Below the pieces are notes generated by a model. The model did no database searches and had not been told where the DNA came from. It saw nothing but the letters and a program-made list of their open reading frames with translations. From Stappia stellulata DSM 5886 (GTDB lineage: Bacteria; Pseudomonadota; Alphaproteobacteria; Rhizobiales; Stappiaceae), in NCBI RefSeq assembly GCF_000423705.1, contig NZ_AUIM01000004.1:372001-436000 (forward strand): a stretch of DNA of 64,000 nucleotides, written 5' to 3'. Shown in pieces: positions 46,957 to 55,055 of this stretch (position 1 is the first letter of the stretch; each line of letters starts with the position of its first letter). The position numbers were made by a program, and so were the translations under genes.

Positions 46957-48651
46957 TCACATGCCCACGACCTTGACCGCACGATTGCCTTCCAGCTTGA
47001 CCGTCCCGCGTTCCTTGAGGTGCCCCTCCACGACATCCCAGATCGCAGGACCTTCCGTGCCTTCGTTGACGCTGGCCCAACCGGCGACCACGTAGTTGCG
47101 ATCGGGGTCGATCGGCGAGCCGTCCTTGAGGAAGGTCATGTCGGAAATCCGGCTGCCGATGCCGGCCGTCGGATTGATGGAGTAGGCCATCCCGCCGACG
47201 CGAACCATGTCGCCGCCCTGCTGGTAATAGGGATCGGCGTTGAACAGGTTGTCGGCCACGTCCTCGAGGATCTCCTTGATCAGCGCACCGCTCATTTCAG
47301 AGCGATAGGCCTGCGGATAGGTCATCGAGGTGGCGTTGTGGAGATCCTCCACGGTGATCGCCTGACCGGAGGGCACGGTTGTGCCCCAGCGGAAGCCGGG
47401 CGACATCGCGATTTCCGCATCCCGCTGATCGATCAGCGCGTCACAGATCAGATCGTCGAAGGTGCCGTTGAAGTTGCCACGGCGATAGAGCAGCGATTCC
47501 GTCGTCGCGAGTTCGCGGCCGAGCTCGTCGGCATAGGGCGCGCGCACCTTCTCGACCAGCGCGGTTGTCTCCGCGTCGGGAGCGATCACGTCGGAGAAGA
47601 TCGGGATCAGCTTGAAGCGGAAGTCCTTCACCTCGCCTTCGCGCACGTCGAGATCGAGGCGGGACAGGAATTTGCCGTTGGACCCGGAGGCGATCAGCAA
47701 GGTCTTGCCGACCTTCACCGGTTCGGGGAGCGCGTCGTGGGTGTGACCCATCAGGATGACGTCGATGCCCGACACGCGGCTTGCCAGCTTGCGGTCGACG
47801 TCGAAGCCGTTGTGCGACAGCATCACGATCACCTCGGCGCCATCGGCACGGGCCGCGTCGACATTCGCCTGGACGTCTTCCTCGCGGATGCCGAACGACC
47901 AGTTCGGGAACATCCAGCGCGGGTTGGCGACCGGGGTATAGGGAAACGCCTGACCGACGACGCCGATCTTCACGCCGCCACGCTCGAACATCTTGTAGGC
48001 CTTGAAGACAGGCTCGTCCCATTCGGTGTCGCGAATGTTGCCGCCCAGGAAGGCGAAGGGCAGATCCGCGACGATTTCCTCGACGCGGTCGCTGCCGTAG
48101 GTGAATTCCCAATGGCCGGTCATCGCGTCGGGGCGCAGGGCGTTCATCACCTCGATCATGTCGGCGCCGCCGGTCTTGAGCGAGGTATAACTGCCCTGCC
48201 AGGTGTCGCCGCCATCGAGAAACAGCGTGTTGGCATCGCGATCCGCCCGGATCGACTTCAGCACGGTGGCGATGCGGTCGATCCCGCCCATGCGACCATA
48301 GGTCTGCGACAGCGCGTCGAAATCCTGCGACGTCAGAGCATAGGCCGCGGGAGAGCCGGGCTGAATATCATAGAGCTTCAGGAAATCGGCGCCGCTCACA
48401 TGCGGCGGCAGTCCCTTGACCTCGCCAACGCCGAGGTTGATCGACGGCTCGCGGAAATAGACCGGCATGAGCTGGGCGTGAATGTCGGTGAGATGCACCA
48501 GCGTGACATTGCCAAGCGGCTGGAACCCGAGGATATCGTCTTCACGCAGCGCCTGCTGGGCCGCGAGCCGGCTCCATTTGCCAAAGCCCGAGCCACCGAC
48601 CATCGCCGATGTCGCCACGGCTGCCATCAGGAATTCACGTCTGGAAATCAT
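46957..48651 (-). CDS. soxB: SoxB, thiosulfohydrolase
   Basis: A 564-residue manganese enzyme of the 5'-nucleotidase family that removes terminal sulfate from the SoxY-bound sulfonate. The N-terminal Tat signal is ISRREFLMAAVATSAMVGG. Metal and catalytic motifs are HLTDIHAQL, FLDGGDTWQGS, GHWEFTYG (a SoxB hallmark replacing GNHEF), LSHNGFDVD and GHTHDA. The C-terminal domain carries the SoxY-docking region. ATG at 48651 starts the signal; the earlier in-frame GTG at 48663 is less likely. It is 241 nt after soxA. Confidence 0.97.
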   Translation of the reverse strand: MISRREFLMAAVATSAMVGGSGFGKWSRLAAQQALREDDILGFQPLGNVTLVHLTDIHAQLMPVYFREPSINLGVGEVKGLPPHVSGADFLKLYDIQPGSPAAYALTSQDFDALSQTYGRMGGIDRIATVLKSIRADRDANTLFLDGGDTWQGSYTSLKTGGADMIEVMNALRPDAMTGHWEFTYGSDRVEEIVADLPFAFLGGNIRDTEWDEPVFKAYKMFERGGVKIGVVGQAFPYTPVANPRWMFPNWSFGIREEDVQANVDAARADGAEVIVMLSHNGFDVDRKLASRVSGIDVILMGHTHDALPEPVKVGKTLLIASGSNGKFLSRLDLDVREGEVKDFRFKLIPIFSDVIAPDAETTALVEKVRAPYADELGRELATTESLLYRRGNFNGTFDDLICDALIDQRDAEIAMSPGFRWGTTVPSGQAITVEDLHNATSMTYPQAYRSEMSGALIKEILEDVADNLFNADPYYQQGGDMVRVGGMAYSINPTAGIGSRISDMTFLKDGSPIDPDRNYVVAGWASVNEGTEGPAIWDVVEGHLKERGTVKLEGNRAVKVVGM

Positions 48652-48892
48652 CCTGCAATCCACCTTCTGGAGGCATCATTCAAAGGACATGGCTCCGCCG
48701 TTCCGGCGAGATCACCGCCAGCGAACCAGTTCCGATACGGTGTTTTTTCGATCCCGGGGGATCGCTGTCGGACCGGGCCCCACCGGCGCACGGGAGCGCG
48801 AAACCGGTGTCCGGTCGGTCAACGGCGGCGGCGCAGTGCGGGATCGCGGACCCGGCCCCGCCGCCACTGTCAAATTTGCGGATTTTCCGGCG

Positions 48893-49747
48893 TCAGTTGC
48901 GCACTGCCGGCGTCTCCACGGAAAGCCCCTCGCCGCGCCAGGCAAGATAGGTTTCGAGCGCGACGAACTCATCCGATCCGCGCTTGAAGGCCTCGGCGCG
49001 GATGTTGTCCATGCAGCCCTTGAAGCGGCGATGCAGCGAGCCCATTTTCTGCCACTTCAACCGATAGGTCGGAAACCCGTTCGACTGCCCCTGGCTGAGA
49101 CGGTCGGCACGGATGTAGTTGCCGTAATTGGCTTCGTGACAATTGGCGCAAGCCAGATCGAGCTGACCGAAGCGCGTGTAGTAGAAGTCCTTGCCCTTCT
49201 CCCACCAGCTCATCATGTCACCGGCCTCGATGTCGACATCGACCGGCATGCCGCGCGACTGAAGACCGACGTAGGCCGTCATCGCCAGCATGTCGTCCGA
49301 TTCCCATTTCCAGGCATCGGCACCCATCTGTTCGGTCCGGCACTCGTTGATCTGGTTTTCCAGGGTGAAGGGACGTCCGGCGGCCTCGTTCCACTTCGGC
49401 ATCGCGGCGCGCACGCCCTTCATGCTTTCCGCTGCGTCGCCGTGACAGCTCTCGCAAGACTTTCCGGCGGAGCCTTCGGCGGTCGACCATGTCTCCTCGC
49501 CACTTTCCACCAGCAGGAAACCGGGATTGGTGAAATCGTCCAGCTCCAGCGCTTGCGTTTCCTTGGTACGGAATTCGAAACCCGAAATGATTTCGGGAAG
49601 CGGATGGTCTTTCGGCGCCTCGGCGCGTGTCTTCAACTCGACACCATCGATGCTTGGCAGGTTGGATTGGTCGGCCAACACACCGCTCGTCGCCAGTATG
49701 GCGGTTGCGGCAGCGCCGGCGACGAAAATACCCGGGAGATTCCTCAT
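48893..49747 (-). CDS. soxA: SoxA, diheme cytochrome c of the SoxAX L-cysteine S-thiosulfotransferase
   Basis: A 284-residue cytochrome with signal peptide (about 1-25). Heme motifs are CESCH (98-102) and CANCH (200-204); the cysteine C245 in RRFKGCMDNIRAE is the modified, persulfide-bearing heme ligand and active-site residue. With SoxX it couples thiosulfate to the SoxY cysteine. The ATG at 49745-49747 has GGAGGG 8 nt upstream. It is 101 nt from soxZ and 241 nt from soxB. Confidence 0.96.
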   Translation of the reverse strand: MRNLPGIFVAGAAATAILATSGVLADQSNLPSIDGVELKTRAEAPKDHPLPEIISGFEFRTKETQALELDDFTNPGFLLVESGEETWSTAEGSAGKSCESCHGDAAESMKGVRAAMPKWNEAAGRPFTLENQINECRTEQMGADAWKWESDDMLAMTAYVGLQSRGMPVDVDIEAGDMMSWWEKGKDFYYTRFGQLDLACANCHEANYGNYIRADRLSQGQSNGFPTYRLKWQKMGSLHRRFKGCMDNIRAEAFKRGSDEFVALETYLAWRGEGLSVETPAVRN

Positions 49748-49848
49748 TGTGGCTTTCCCTCCAGCGCGAACCCTTCGGTTCGTCTTGTTATCTTTGTTTT
49801 CTTCCAGAACCAGGACTGGCGGCACCGCGGCCGCCAGCCAAACCGCGC

Positions 49849-50175
49849 TTACTCGACCGCGATCTTGGATTCCGTCGAGTATTCCGACCCATCATCATCC
49901 AACCAGGTGAACTTGAACGTGCCGGATTCCGGAACCTTGGCACTGAACTCAAGGTAGGGATTGGCGGAGATCGCCGGCTCGAGGTCGCATGAGAACACGG
50001 TCTTGCCGTTGAAGTCGCACGTGAACTTGTTGATGATCTGGCGCGGGATGACGTTGCCGTCCTTGTCCTTGCGCTGCCCGGATTCCATCTTGTGCGAAAT
50101 CAGCGTCTTGATGGTGATGACTTCGTCTTTCGATGCCGTCTTGGGCACCTTTACGCGGGGTTTCGATTTGGCCAT
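49849..50175 (-). CDS. soxZ: SoxZ, subunit of the SoxYZ sulfur carrier
   Basis: A 108-residue beta-sandwich protein that holds SoxY. The N-terminus KPRVKVPKTASKDEVITIKTLISHKMESGQRKD is typical, as is the C-terminal PESGTFKFTWLDDDGSE. It has no signal peptide and is co-exported with SoxY by its Tat signal. Tandem with soxY with 48 nt between. Confidence 0.96.
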   Translation of the reverse strand: MAKSKPRVKVPKTASKDEVITIKTLISHKMESGQRKDKDGNVIPRQIINKFTCDFNGKTVFSCDLEPAISANPYLEFSAKVPESGTFKFTWLDDDGSEYSTESKIAVE

Positions 50176-50223
50176 GTGGCCCTCCTGCCTGTGTATGTCT
50201 CGAATAAGGGCGTTTTGACCGGA

Positions 50224-50676
50224 TCAGCCGCCGCAGCCGCCGATCGTCACCTTGACGGTCTTGCGATCCATGTAGACCTTGCCCGTGGAGGTTTTCGCGA
50301 GCGCGATGACATCCTGCGTCTTGGCGAGCCGCATGCGTGTTGTGGCTTCCGCCGCGCCGGACATCGGCGTGAAATGGAAGGTCGCGACATCCGGGGACGG
50401 ATTGCCGGCGGCAAGCAAGGTCACTTCCGTGATGTGGTCATCGTCGCTCATCGGACTGTCCACGGCGAAGCTGATCGGCACGGTGTTGCCGTTCTCGGCA
50501 ATTTCCGGCGCTGTCAGGGAGACATTCGCCGTCTCCGGCGTCGCGCCACCCGAAAAGGCATCGATCGCGGCCTGGACCTTGTCTTCCTCGGCAAACGTTA
50601 CGCGCGGCAGGCCGGTCAAGGCGACCGCGGCGACACCGGCTCCCAGGGCAAACACCTGGCGTCGAGTAATAGTCAT
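50224..50676 (-). CDS. soxY: SoxY, sulfur-carrier protein
   Basis: A 150-residue protein with a Tat-type signal (ITRRQVFALGAG, core to about residue 29). The C-terminal GGCGG (C148) is the carrier cysteine that holds the substrate sulfur. ATG at 50674-50676 has GAGGA eight nt upstream; two in-frame ATGs lie just before (50685, 50691). The gene is 67 nt after soxX. Confidence 0.96.
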   Translation of the reverse strand: MTITRRQVFALGAGVAAVALTGLPRVTFAEEDKVQAAIDAFSGGATPETANVSLTAPEIAENGNTVPISFAVDSPMSDDDHITEVTLLAAGNPSPDVATFHFTPMSGAAEATTRMRLAKTQDVIALAKTSTGKVYMDRKTVKVTIGGCGG

Positions 50677-50743
50677 TCTGTGCATCCTCATTCTGAGCGG
50701 ATCCGCCCGCACACGAGGGGCGGATGCATTCATTGCGCGTCTC

Positions 50744-51199
50744 TTATTCCGAAAGGGTCTTCAGATAGGCGACGACGTCCTCGACCTGCTGCGCCGTGAG
50801 AATCGGCTTGCCGGCGAACTTGTCCATCACGAGATTCAAGCCCTCCACACGATGAAAGGCCGGCATGATCGTTCCGTCGTAGACCATCTTGGGATTGACG
50901 ACGATCATGCGCAACGTCGCCTCGTCCCAGCGATCGGCAACGCCATCAAGGGGCGGCCCCACCTCGCCGTGGAACGGCTCGTTCGCAAGATCCGCCGCGG
51001 TATGGCAGGCGAGACAATTGCCGAGCTTGCGGTCGACCACGGCCTGCTTGCCGGCAACGGGGTCGCCGGCCACATCCGTGAGGGGCTGGGGGATCGTTCC
51101 GTCCACGACCTCAAAGGAGGCGATATCACTGGCGGAGGCCGTGGCAACTCCGAGCAGGAGCACGCAAGCGGCTATCGTGCCTTGGCGAATGACACTCAT
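50744..51199 (-). CDS. soxX: SoxX, monoheme cytochrome c of SoxAX
   Basis: A 151-residue cytochrome with signal peptide (about 1-24, ending ASAS) and heme motif CLACH at 62-66, followed by a Met ligand in GTIMPAFHRVEGL. It accepts electrons from SoxA. ATG at 51197-51199 has GGAAGGA upstream. An exact ATTC-N8-GAAT dyad lies 115 nt before the start, suggesting it is the first gene of a regulated transcript (soxXYZABCDEF). Confidence 0.96.
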   Translation of the reverse strand: MSVIRQGTIAACVLLLGVATASASDIASFEVVDGTIPQPLTDVAGDPVAGKQAVVDRKLGNCLACHTAADLANEPFHGEVGPPLDGVADRWDEATLRMIVVNPKMVYDGTIMPAFHRVEGLNLVMDKFAGKPILTAQQVEDVVAYLKTLSE

Positions 51200-51314
51200 G
51201 GGCGTTTTTCCTTCCCTCTGCCGGCGAACCCGGCCTTTGATTTTTTTGATCGGCCGTTGATCCACGACGCATGCGGGAAACGTAGCAGCAACTTATGCCC
51301 GGATCAATTCACAT

Positions 51315-51330
51315 ATTCGATTATCAGAAT
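51315..51330 (-). promoter_or_regulatory. likely SoxR/SqrR-type operator upstream of soxX (exact ATTC-N8-GAAT)
   Basis: ATTC (51315-51318), eight bases (51319-51326) and GAAT (51327-51330); the dyad extends to TATTC/GAATA at 51314-51331. This is the consensus recalled for the ArsR-type persulfide sensor SqrR and its relatives. It lies between the soxV stop and soxX, and the nearby soxR gene codes such a regulator. Confidence 0.7.
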
Positions 51331-51456
51331 ACATCGGACGGCGGATGCCTGCCCGTCCGGGTCGATCGCACTCATGTTGCGTGGCGCACACGCGTTCGCG
51401 CGGCGTCGCACAACCCGCGCGACGCCGGGAGACGGAGCCCTGAAAGCGACGTAACG

Positions 51457-52194
51457 TCAGCCGATTGTGCCAAGCGTCGGGAAGGTTTCGAGCAGCCAGA
51501 ACGACAGCGCGGCCATCTGGCCCGTCATGAAGGCGATGCCGGTCAGGATCAGCACCACGCCCATCACCCGTTCCACGGTGACCATATGCTTGCGAAACCG
51601 CGACATGAACCGCATGAAGGGTCCGGCGAACATCCCGGCGACCAGGAACGGCACGCCGATTCCCAAGGCATAGGCCCCGAGCAGCGTCGCTCCCTGCAGC
51701 ACCGATTCCTCGCTTCCGGCGACGAACAGGATCGCCGCGAGGATCGGACCGACGCACGGCGTCCAGCCGAAGGCAAAGGCCAGGCCGATGACATAGGCCC
51801 CGATCAGGCCGGCGGGCTTGCGTTCCACATGGACGCGCGCTTCGCGGTAAAGCAGGCCGATGCGGAACACGCCAAGGAAATGCAGCCCCATGATGATAAT
51901 GGCCACCCCGGCGATATAGCCGAAGATCTGGATGTACTGCGTGACGAACTGACCGATGAAGGACGCGCTTGCCCCCAGCGCGACGAACACGGTCGAGAAC
52001 CCGAGAACAAAGGCAAGCGAGGCAAAGAAGACCCGGCGCGGGTCCGCGCGCTCGACGCCCTCGCCGGTAAGCTCGTCAAGCGAGACGCCGGCCAGAAACC
52101 CGAGGTAGGGCGGCACAAGCGGCAAAACGCAGGGCGACACGAAAGACAGGAGACCGGCAAAAAACGAACCGATGAGTGTGACTTCTTGAAACAT
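51457..52194 (-). CDS. soxV: SoxV, CcdA-like thiol-electron transporter
   Basis: A 245-residue membrane protein of the DsbD/CcdA family with six membrane segments. The N-terminal LLSFVSPCVLPLVPPYLGFLAG and the GWTPCVGPILAAIL motif carry the two redox cysteines. SoxV carries electrons from the cytoplasm to periplasmic thioredoxins that keep SoxY reduced. The ATG at 52194 is followed by FQEVTL. No SoxW gene is present, so the divergent SoxS-like protein is the most likely periplasmic acceptor. Confidence 0.93.
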   Translation of the reverse strand: MFQEVTLIGSFFAGLLSFVSPCVLPLVPPYLGFLAGVSLDELTGEGVERADPRRVFFASLAFVLGFSTVFVALGASASFIGQFVTQYIQIFGYIAGVAIIIMGLHFLGVFRIGLLYREARVHVERKPAGLIGAYVIGLAFAFGWTPCVGPILAAILFVAGSEESVLQGATLLGAYALGIGVPFLVAGMFAGPFMRFMSRFRKHMVTVERVMGVVLILTGIAFMTGQMAALSFWLLETFPTLGTIG

Positions 52195-52362
52195 GCAGAA
52201 AATCCGTTCGCAGGCAGGACAACACCGCCCCGAGACATGGGGAGAACCGAATGGCCTTGCGGCAACCACCGGGGCGGACGGCGCAACATATCGCGTTTGA
52301 CATCCAATGCACCGTGCCGTCCCGCTCATCACACGACAATGTGACCTCACGTCCCGGATTCG

Positions 52363-52380
52363 TATTCCTATTTTTGCATA
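52363..52380. promoter_or_regulatory. possible SoxR operator between soxV and soxS (one mismatch)
   Basis: TATTC (52363-52367), spacer of eight, then GCATA (52376-52380) instead of GAATA. It lies 77 nt upstream of soxS and 168 nt upstream of the divergent soxV, in the natural position to control both. Confidence 0.45.
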
Positions 52381-52456
52381 TGATCCAGTTTCTTTTGCGC
52401 TACACTGCAAATGCCCTGCTCGCCTGCCACGCAACCAAGCGGACATCGCACGCTCC

Positions 52457-52891
52457 ATGATCAGACCCGTAACACGCTTTTTTCCCCGATACGCACTCGC
52501 AGCACTTGCATTGCTCCTTGCGTCCGTCATCCTCCCCTCGCTCCCGGCAAAGGCAGCGGAACTCGTCATGTTCGAGCAGCGGGGTTGCGAGTGGTGCGAG
52601 CGCTGGAACGCGGAAATCGGCCCGATCTATCCGAAGACCGAGGAAGGCAAGCTCGCGCCCCTGCGCCGGGTGGACATCCACGAGAAGATGCCGGAAGACC
52701 TCGCATGGCTGCGGCGGGAGGTTTTCACACCGAGTTTCGCGCTCGTGCACGAGGGACGCGAGTACGGCCGCATTCGCGGCTATCCGGGCGAGGATTTCTT
52801 CTGGGGCCTGCTCGGCCAGATGGTGGAAAAATTCAGACAGCGCACCGGGGATGGCGCACGTTTGCGCACGGACACGCCCTCCCCTGGATGA
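52457..52891 (+). CDS. soxS: SoxS-like periplasmic thioredoxin
   Basis: A 144-residue thioredoxin-like protein with signal peptide (about 1-33, ending AKAAE). The active site is CEWCERW, in the C-x-x-C position at about residues 43-46. In Paracoccus, SoxS keeps SoxY active by reducing its thiol, and it takes electrons from SoxV. The ATG is preceded by a weak site. It is divergent from soxV and lies upstream of soxR. It could be a SoxW homologue, but its small size and position favour SoxS. Confidence 0.8.
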   Translation: MIRPVTRFFPRYALAALALLLASVILPSLPAKAAELVMFEQRGCEWCERWNAEIGPIYPKTEEGKLAPLRRVDIHEKMPEDLAWLRREVFTPSFALVHEGREYGRIRGYPGEDFFWGLLGQMVEKFRQRTGDGARLRTDTPSPG

Positions 52892-53050
52892 AGAGGCACC
52901 GGCTTCCCAGCGCGGCCGGATGGCAGTATATGCAAACCGTCGCAAGCACGCAGGCCCGGATGCGTCTCGGTTCGGCCTGTGCCGGAACGCGAAGCTGCCA
53001 CTGCTATTGGATTGCCCGAACACCGGGCGACGTACAACAAGGATCACATC

Positions 53051-53383
53051 GTGTCTCTTCCCAGCACTCAGGATCTCGAGTGTTCTTCTGATCTCGAGAA
53101 AATCATCGACCGGGCGAAAACGGCGAGCGATTTCCTCAAGGCAATTGCCCATGAAAGCCGGCTTCTGATCCTGTGCATCCTGGCGGAAGGCGAGAAATCC
53201 GTCACCGAGCTGGAGGCGCTCCTGTCCTTGCGACAGCCCACGGTCTCGCAGCAGTTGGCGCGTTTGCGCATGGACAAGCTCGTGTCCACACGGCGAGAGG
53301 GCAAAACAGTATATTACAGCTTGGCAAACGAAGACGCCCGCAAGATCATTGAATCGGTCTACGATGTTTTCTGCCGGGACTGA
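53051..53383 (+). CDS. soxR: SoxR, ArsR-family persulfide/sulfide-sensing repressor
   Basis: A 110-residue winged-helix regulator. The recognition helix is LRQPTVSQQLARLR and the wing is STRREGKTVYYSLA. Three cysteines (C11, C42 in LLILCILAEGEKS, C108 in VFCRD) match the placement of C9, C41 and C107 of SqrR, in which C41 and C107 bridge on persulfide binding and release DNA. The GTG at 53051 has AAGGA with 7-nt spacing (53039-53043), so it is preferred over an earlier in-frame GTG at 52979. It is 159 nt after soxS on the same strand. Confidence 0.85.
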   Translation: MSLPSTQDLECSSDLEKIIDRAKTASDFLKAIAHESRLLILCILAEGEKSVTELEALLSLRQPTVSQQLARLRMDKLVSTRREGKTVYYSLANEDARKIIESVYDVFCRD

Positions 53384-53462
53384 CAGGACCGGCCAATCCG
53401 CACACCGCCCATAAAGAGGCGCGCGACACATCCGTTGACGACGCGATCGGGAGGCGCGGGCA

Positions 53463-54554
53463 ATGGACGTTGACACAGCACAAACGGTTGCCATTTACGG
53501 GTTCGCCGGCGGACTGGTGCTCGGTCTGGCCGCCCGCGTCGGGCGGTTTTGTACCATGGGTGCGCTGGAGGATGCCTTTCTCGGCGGTGACAAGCGCAGG
53601 CTGCGCAGCTGGGCGCTTGCGATCGCGGTGGCGACCGCGCTGTCACAGGCACTCGCGCATCTCGGGATCCTGGACTTCCATCACTCCATCTATCTGTCCA
53701 GCGGCTTTCCCTGGTTGGGAGCCGTGCTCGGCGGAATGATGTTCGGCGTCGGCATGGCGCTTGTCGGCACATGCGGCTACGGCACGCTTGCCCGCATCGG
53801 CGGCGGAGATCTCCGGGCCGTGGTGACCTTCCTGGTCATGGCCGTCTCCGCCTATATGGCCATGCGCGGCCTGACGGGCGTCGTTCGCCAGGCGGCGATC
53901 GATCCCTGGATCCTGTCGTTCGAGGCGACCGGCGGCATGGCGCTCGACGGCATCTTCGATGCGTTTACCGGCCTGGACACCGGTCCGGCAATCGGACTGC
54001 TGATCGCGGCCAGCCTCGCGTTCTGGGCGCTGAAGGACGCGAGTTTCCGGGCGGAGACCCGCCTTGTCGTCAGCGGCGTTGCGGTCGGTCTCGCGATTGT
54101 CGGCGGCTGGCTCGCCACCGGCCTCGTCGGCAGCGATCCCTTCGCGCCGCAACGACTGGAATCCTTTACCTTCGTGCGCCCGCTCGGCGACACACTGGTC
54201 TATATGATGACCTTCTCCGGGGCGACGGTGACCTTCGGGATCGGCTCTGTCGTCGGCGTGGTCGCCGGGGCAATTGCCGGCGCGCTCTTCAAGCGCGAGT
54301 TCCGCTGGGAAGCCTGTGACGACGTGCGCGAGTTGCGCCGCCACATCGTCGGCGCCTTCCTGATGGGGACCGGCGGCGTGATGGCCTACGGCTGCACCAT
54401 CGGACAGGGCATCACCGCCGCCTCGACACTGTCGGTATCCGCGCCCGTGGTGATGATCTCGATTGCCATCGGTGCGCGCGCCGGACTGGCATGGCTGATC
54501 GAGGGCAGCCTGCGCGGCATTCTCGCCGCACACGCCTTCTCGCGGGACGCATAG
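53463..54554 (+). CDS. YeeE/YedE (SoxT-like) sulfur transporter
   Basis: A 363-residue integral membrane protein of the YeeE/YedE (TsuA) family, predicted to import thiosulfate or another sulfur compound. Conserved cysteines and Gly motifs occur in RVGRFCTMGALEDA, GTCGYGTLARIGGGDLR and the C-terminal AYGCTIGQGITA, where the two halves of the fold each have G-x-C-x-x-G. Ten membrane segments are plausible. It starts 79 nt after soxR on the same strand. SoxT proteins in Sox and sHdr loci are of this family; the subtype and direction of transport are inferred. Confidence 0.82.
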   Translation: MDVDTAQTVAIYGFAGGLVLGLAARVGRFCTMGALEDAFLGGDKRRLRSWALAIAVATALSQALAHLGILDFHHSIYLSSGFPWLGAVLGGMMFGVGMALVGTCGYGTLARIGGGDLRAVVTFLVMAVSAYMAMRGLTGVVRQAAIDPWILSFEATGGMALDGIFDAFTGLDTGPAIGLLIAASLAFWALKDASFRAETRLVVSGVAVGLAIVGGWLATGLVGSDPFAPQRLESFTFVRPLGDTLVYMMTFSGATVTFGIGSVVGVVAGAIAGALFKREFRWEACDDVRELRRHIVGAFLMGTGGVMAYGCTIGQGITAASTLSVSAPVVMISIAIGARAGLAWLIEGSLRGILAAHAFSRDA

Positions 54555-54617
54555 CCCTCCCCGGCCGCGCAGTCATTGCTTCCGGCAAGCCGGCCGGGCA
54601 GCGTGACAGCGAGACGA

Positions 54618-55055
54618 TCAGGTCTTTCTCACCACCAGCACGGAAACCGGCGCATGGCGCACGACCCGCGCGGCGTTCGGCCCAAGCAAATAGTCCTTCA
54701 GTTCTGGACGATGCGACCCGATCACGATCAGGTCCGCCTGGACCTTTTCGGCGGCTTCGATGATTTCCTCATAGATGTTGCCGTGGCCGATCACCGCCTG
54801 GACGCGAATGCCATCTGGAACCTGTTCGTCAATAAAGCCGTGCAGTTCCTCGCGCGTCTTGTCGATGGCGGTCGTCTCGAAGTCGTCGGGAAAGAACGAC
54901 CCGACGATGGAGCGCCCGAAATCGGGAACGGCGGTGAAGATGTGAAGCACGCTTTCCGGCGACATGATTTCCCGCGCGGCGAGAACGACCTGCCTGGAGG
55001 AAGCCACATCGCCAAGGTCGACGCAGGCCAGGACATGCTTGAAGAGCGCACTCAT
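54618..55055 (-). CDS. universal stress protein (UspA) linked to a TRAP transporter
   Basis: A 145-residue UspA-fold protein. The C-terminal ATP site is IGSHRPELKDYLLGPNAARVV, where the second glycine of G-x2-G-x9-G(S/T) is Arg and the terminal G-S/T is G-P, so canonical ATP binding is doubtful. The start ATG overlaps the TRAP permease stop by 4 nt (ATGA), so it is translationally coupled. In Halomonas the UspA-type protein TeaD controls the TeaABC TRAP transporter; a similar role is inferred here. Confidence 0.88.
   Translation of the reverse strand: MSALFKHVLACVDLGDVASSRQVVLAAREIMSPESVLHIFTAVPDFGRSIVGSFFPDDFETTAIDKTREELHGFIDEQVPDGIRVQAVIGHGNIYEEIIEAAEKVQADLIVIGSHRPELKDYLLGPNAARVVRHAPVSVLVVRKT

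Noticed and set aside
48745-48764. Hairpin CGATCCC/GGGATCG in the soxA-soxB gap
   Set aside because: On the transcribed strand it is followed by A and not U, so it is not a terminator. No other function is supported.
45301-48987. 1228-codon open frame on the plus strand across soxB and soxC
   Set aside because: Antisense to soxD, soxC and soxB, whose motifs are all intact. Absence of stops comes from high GC at third positions.
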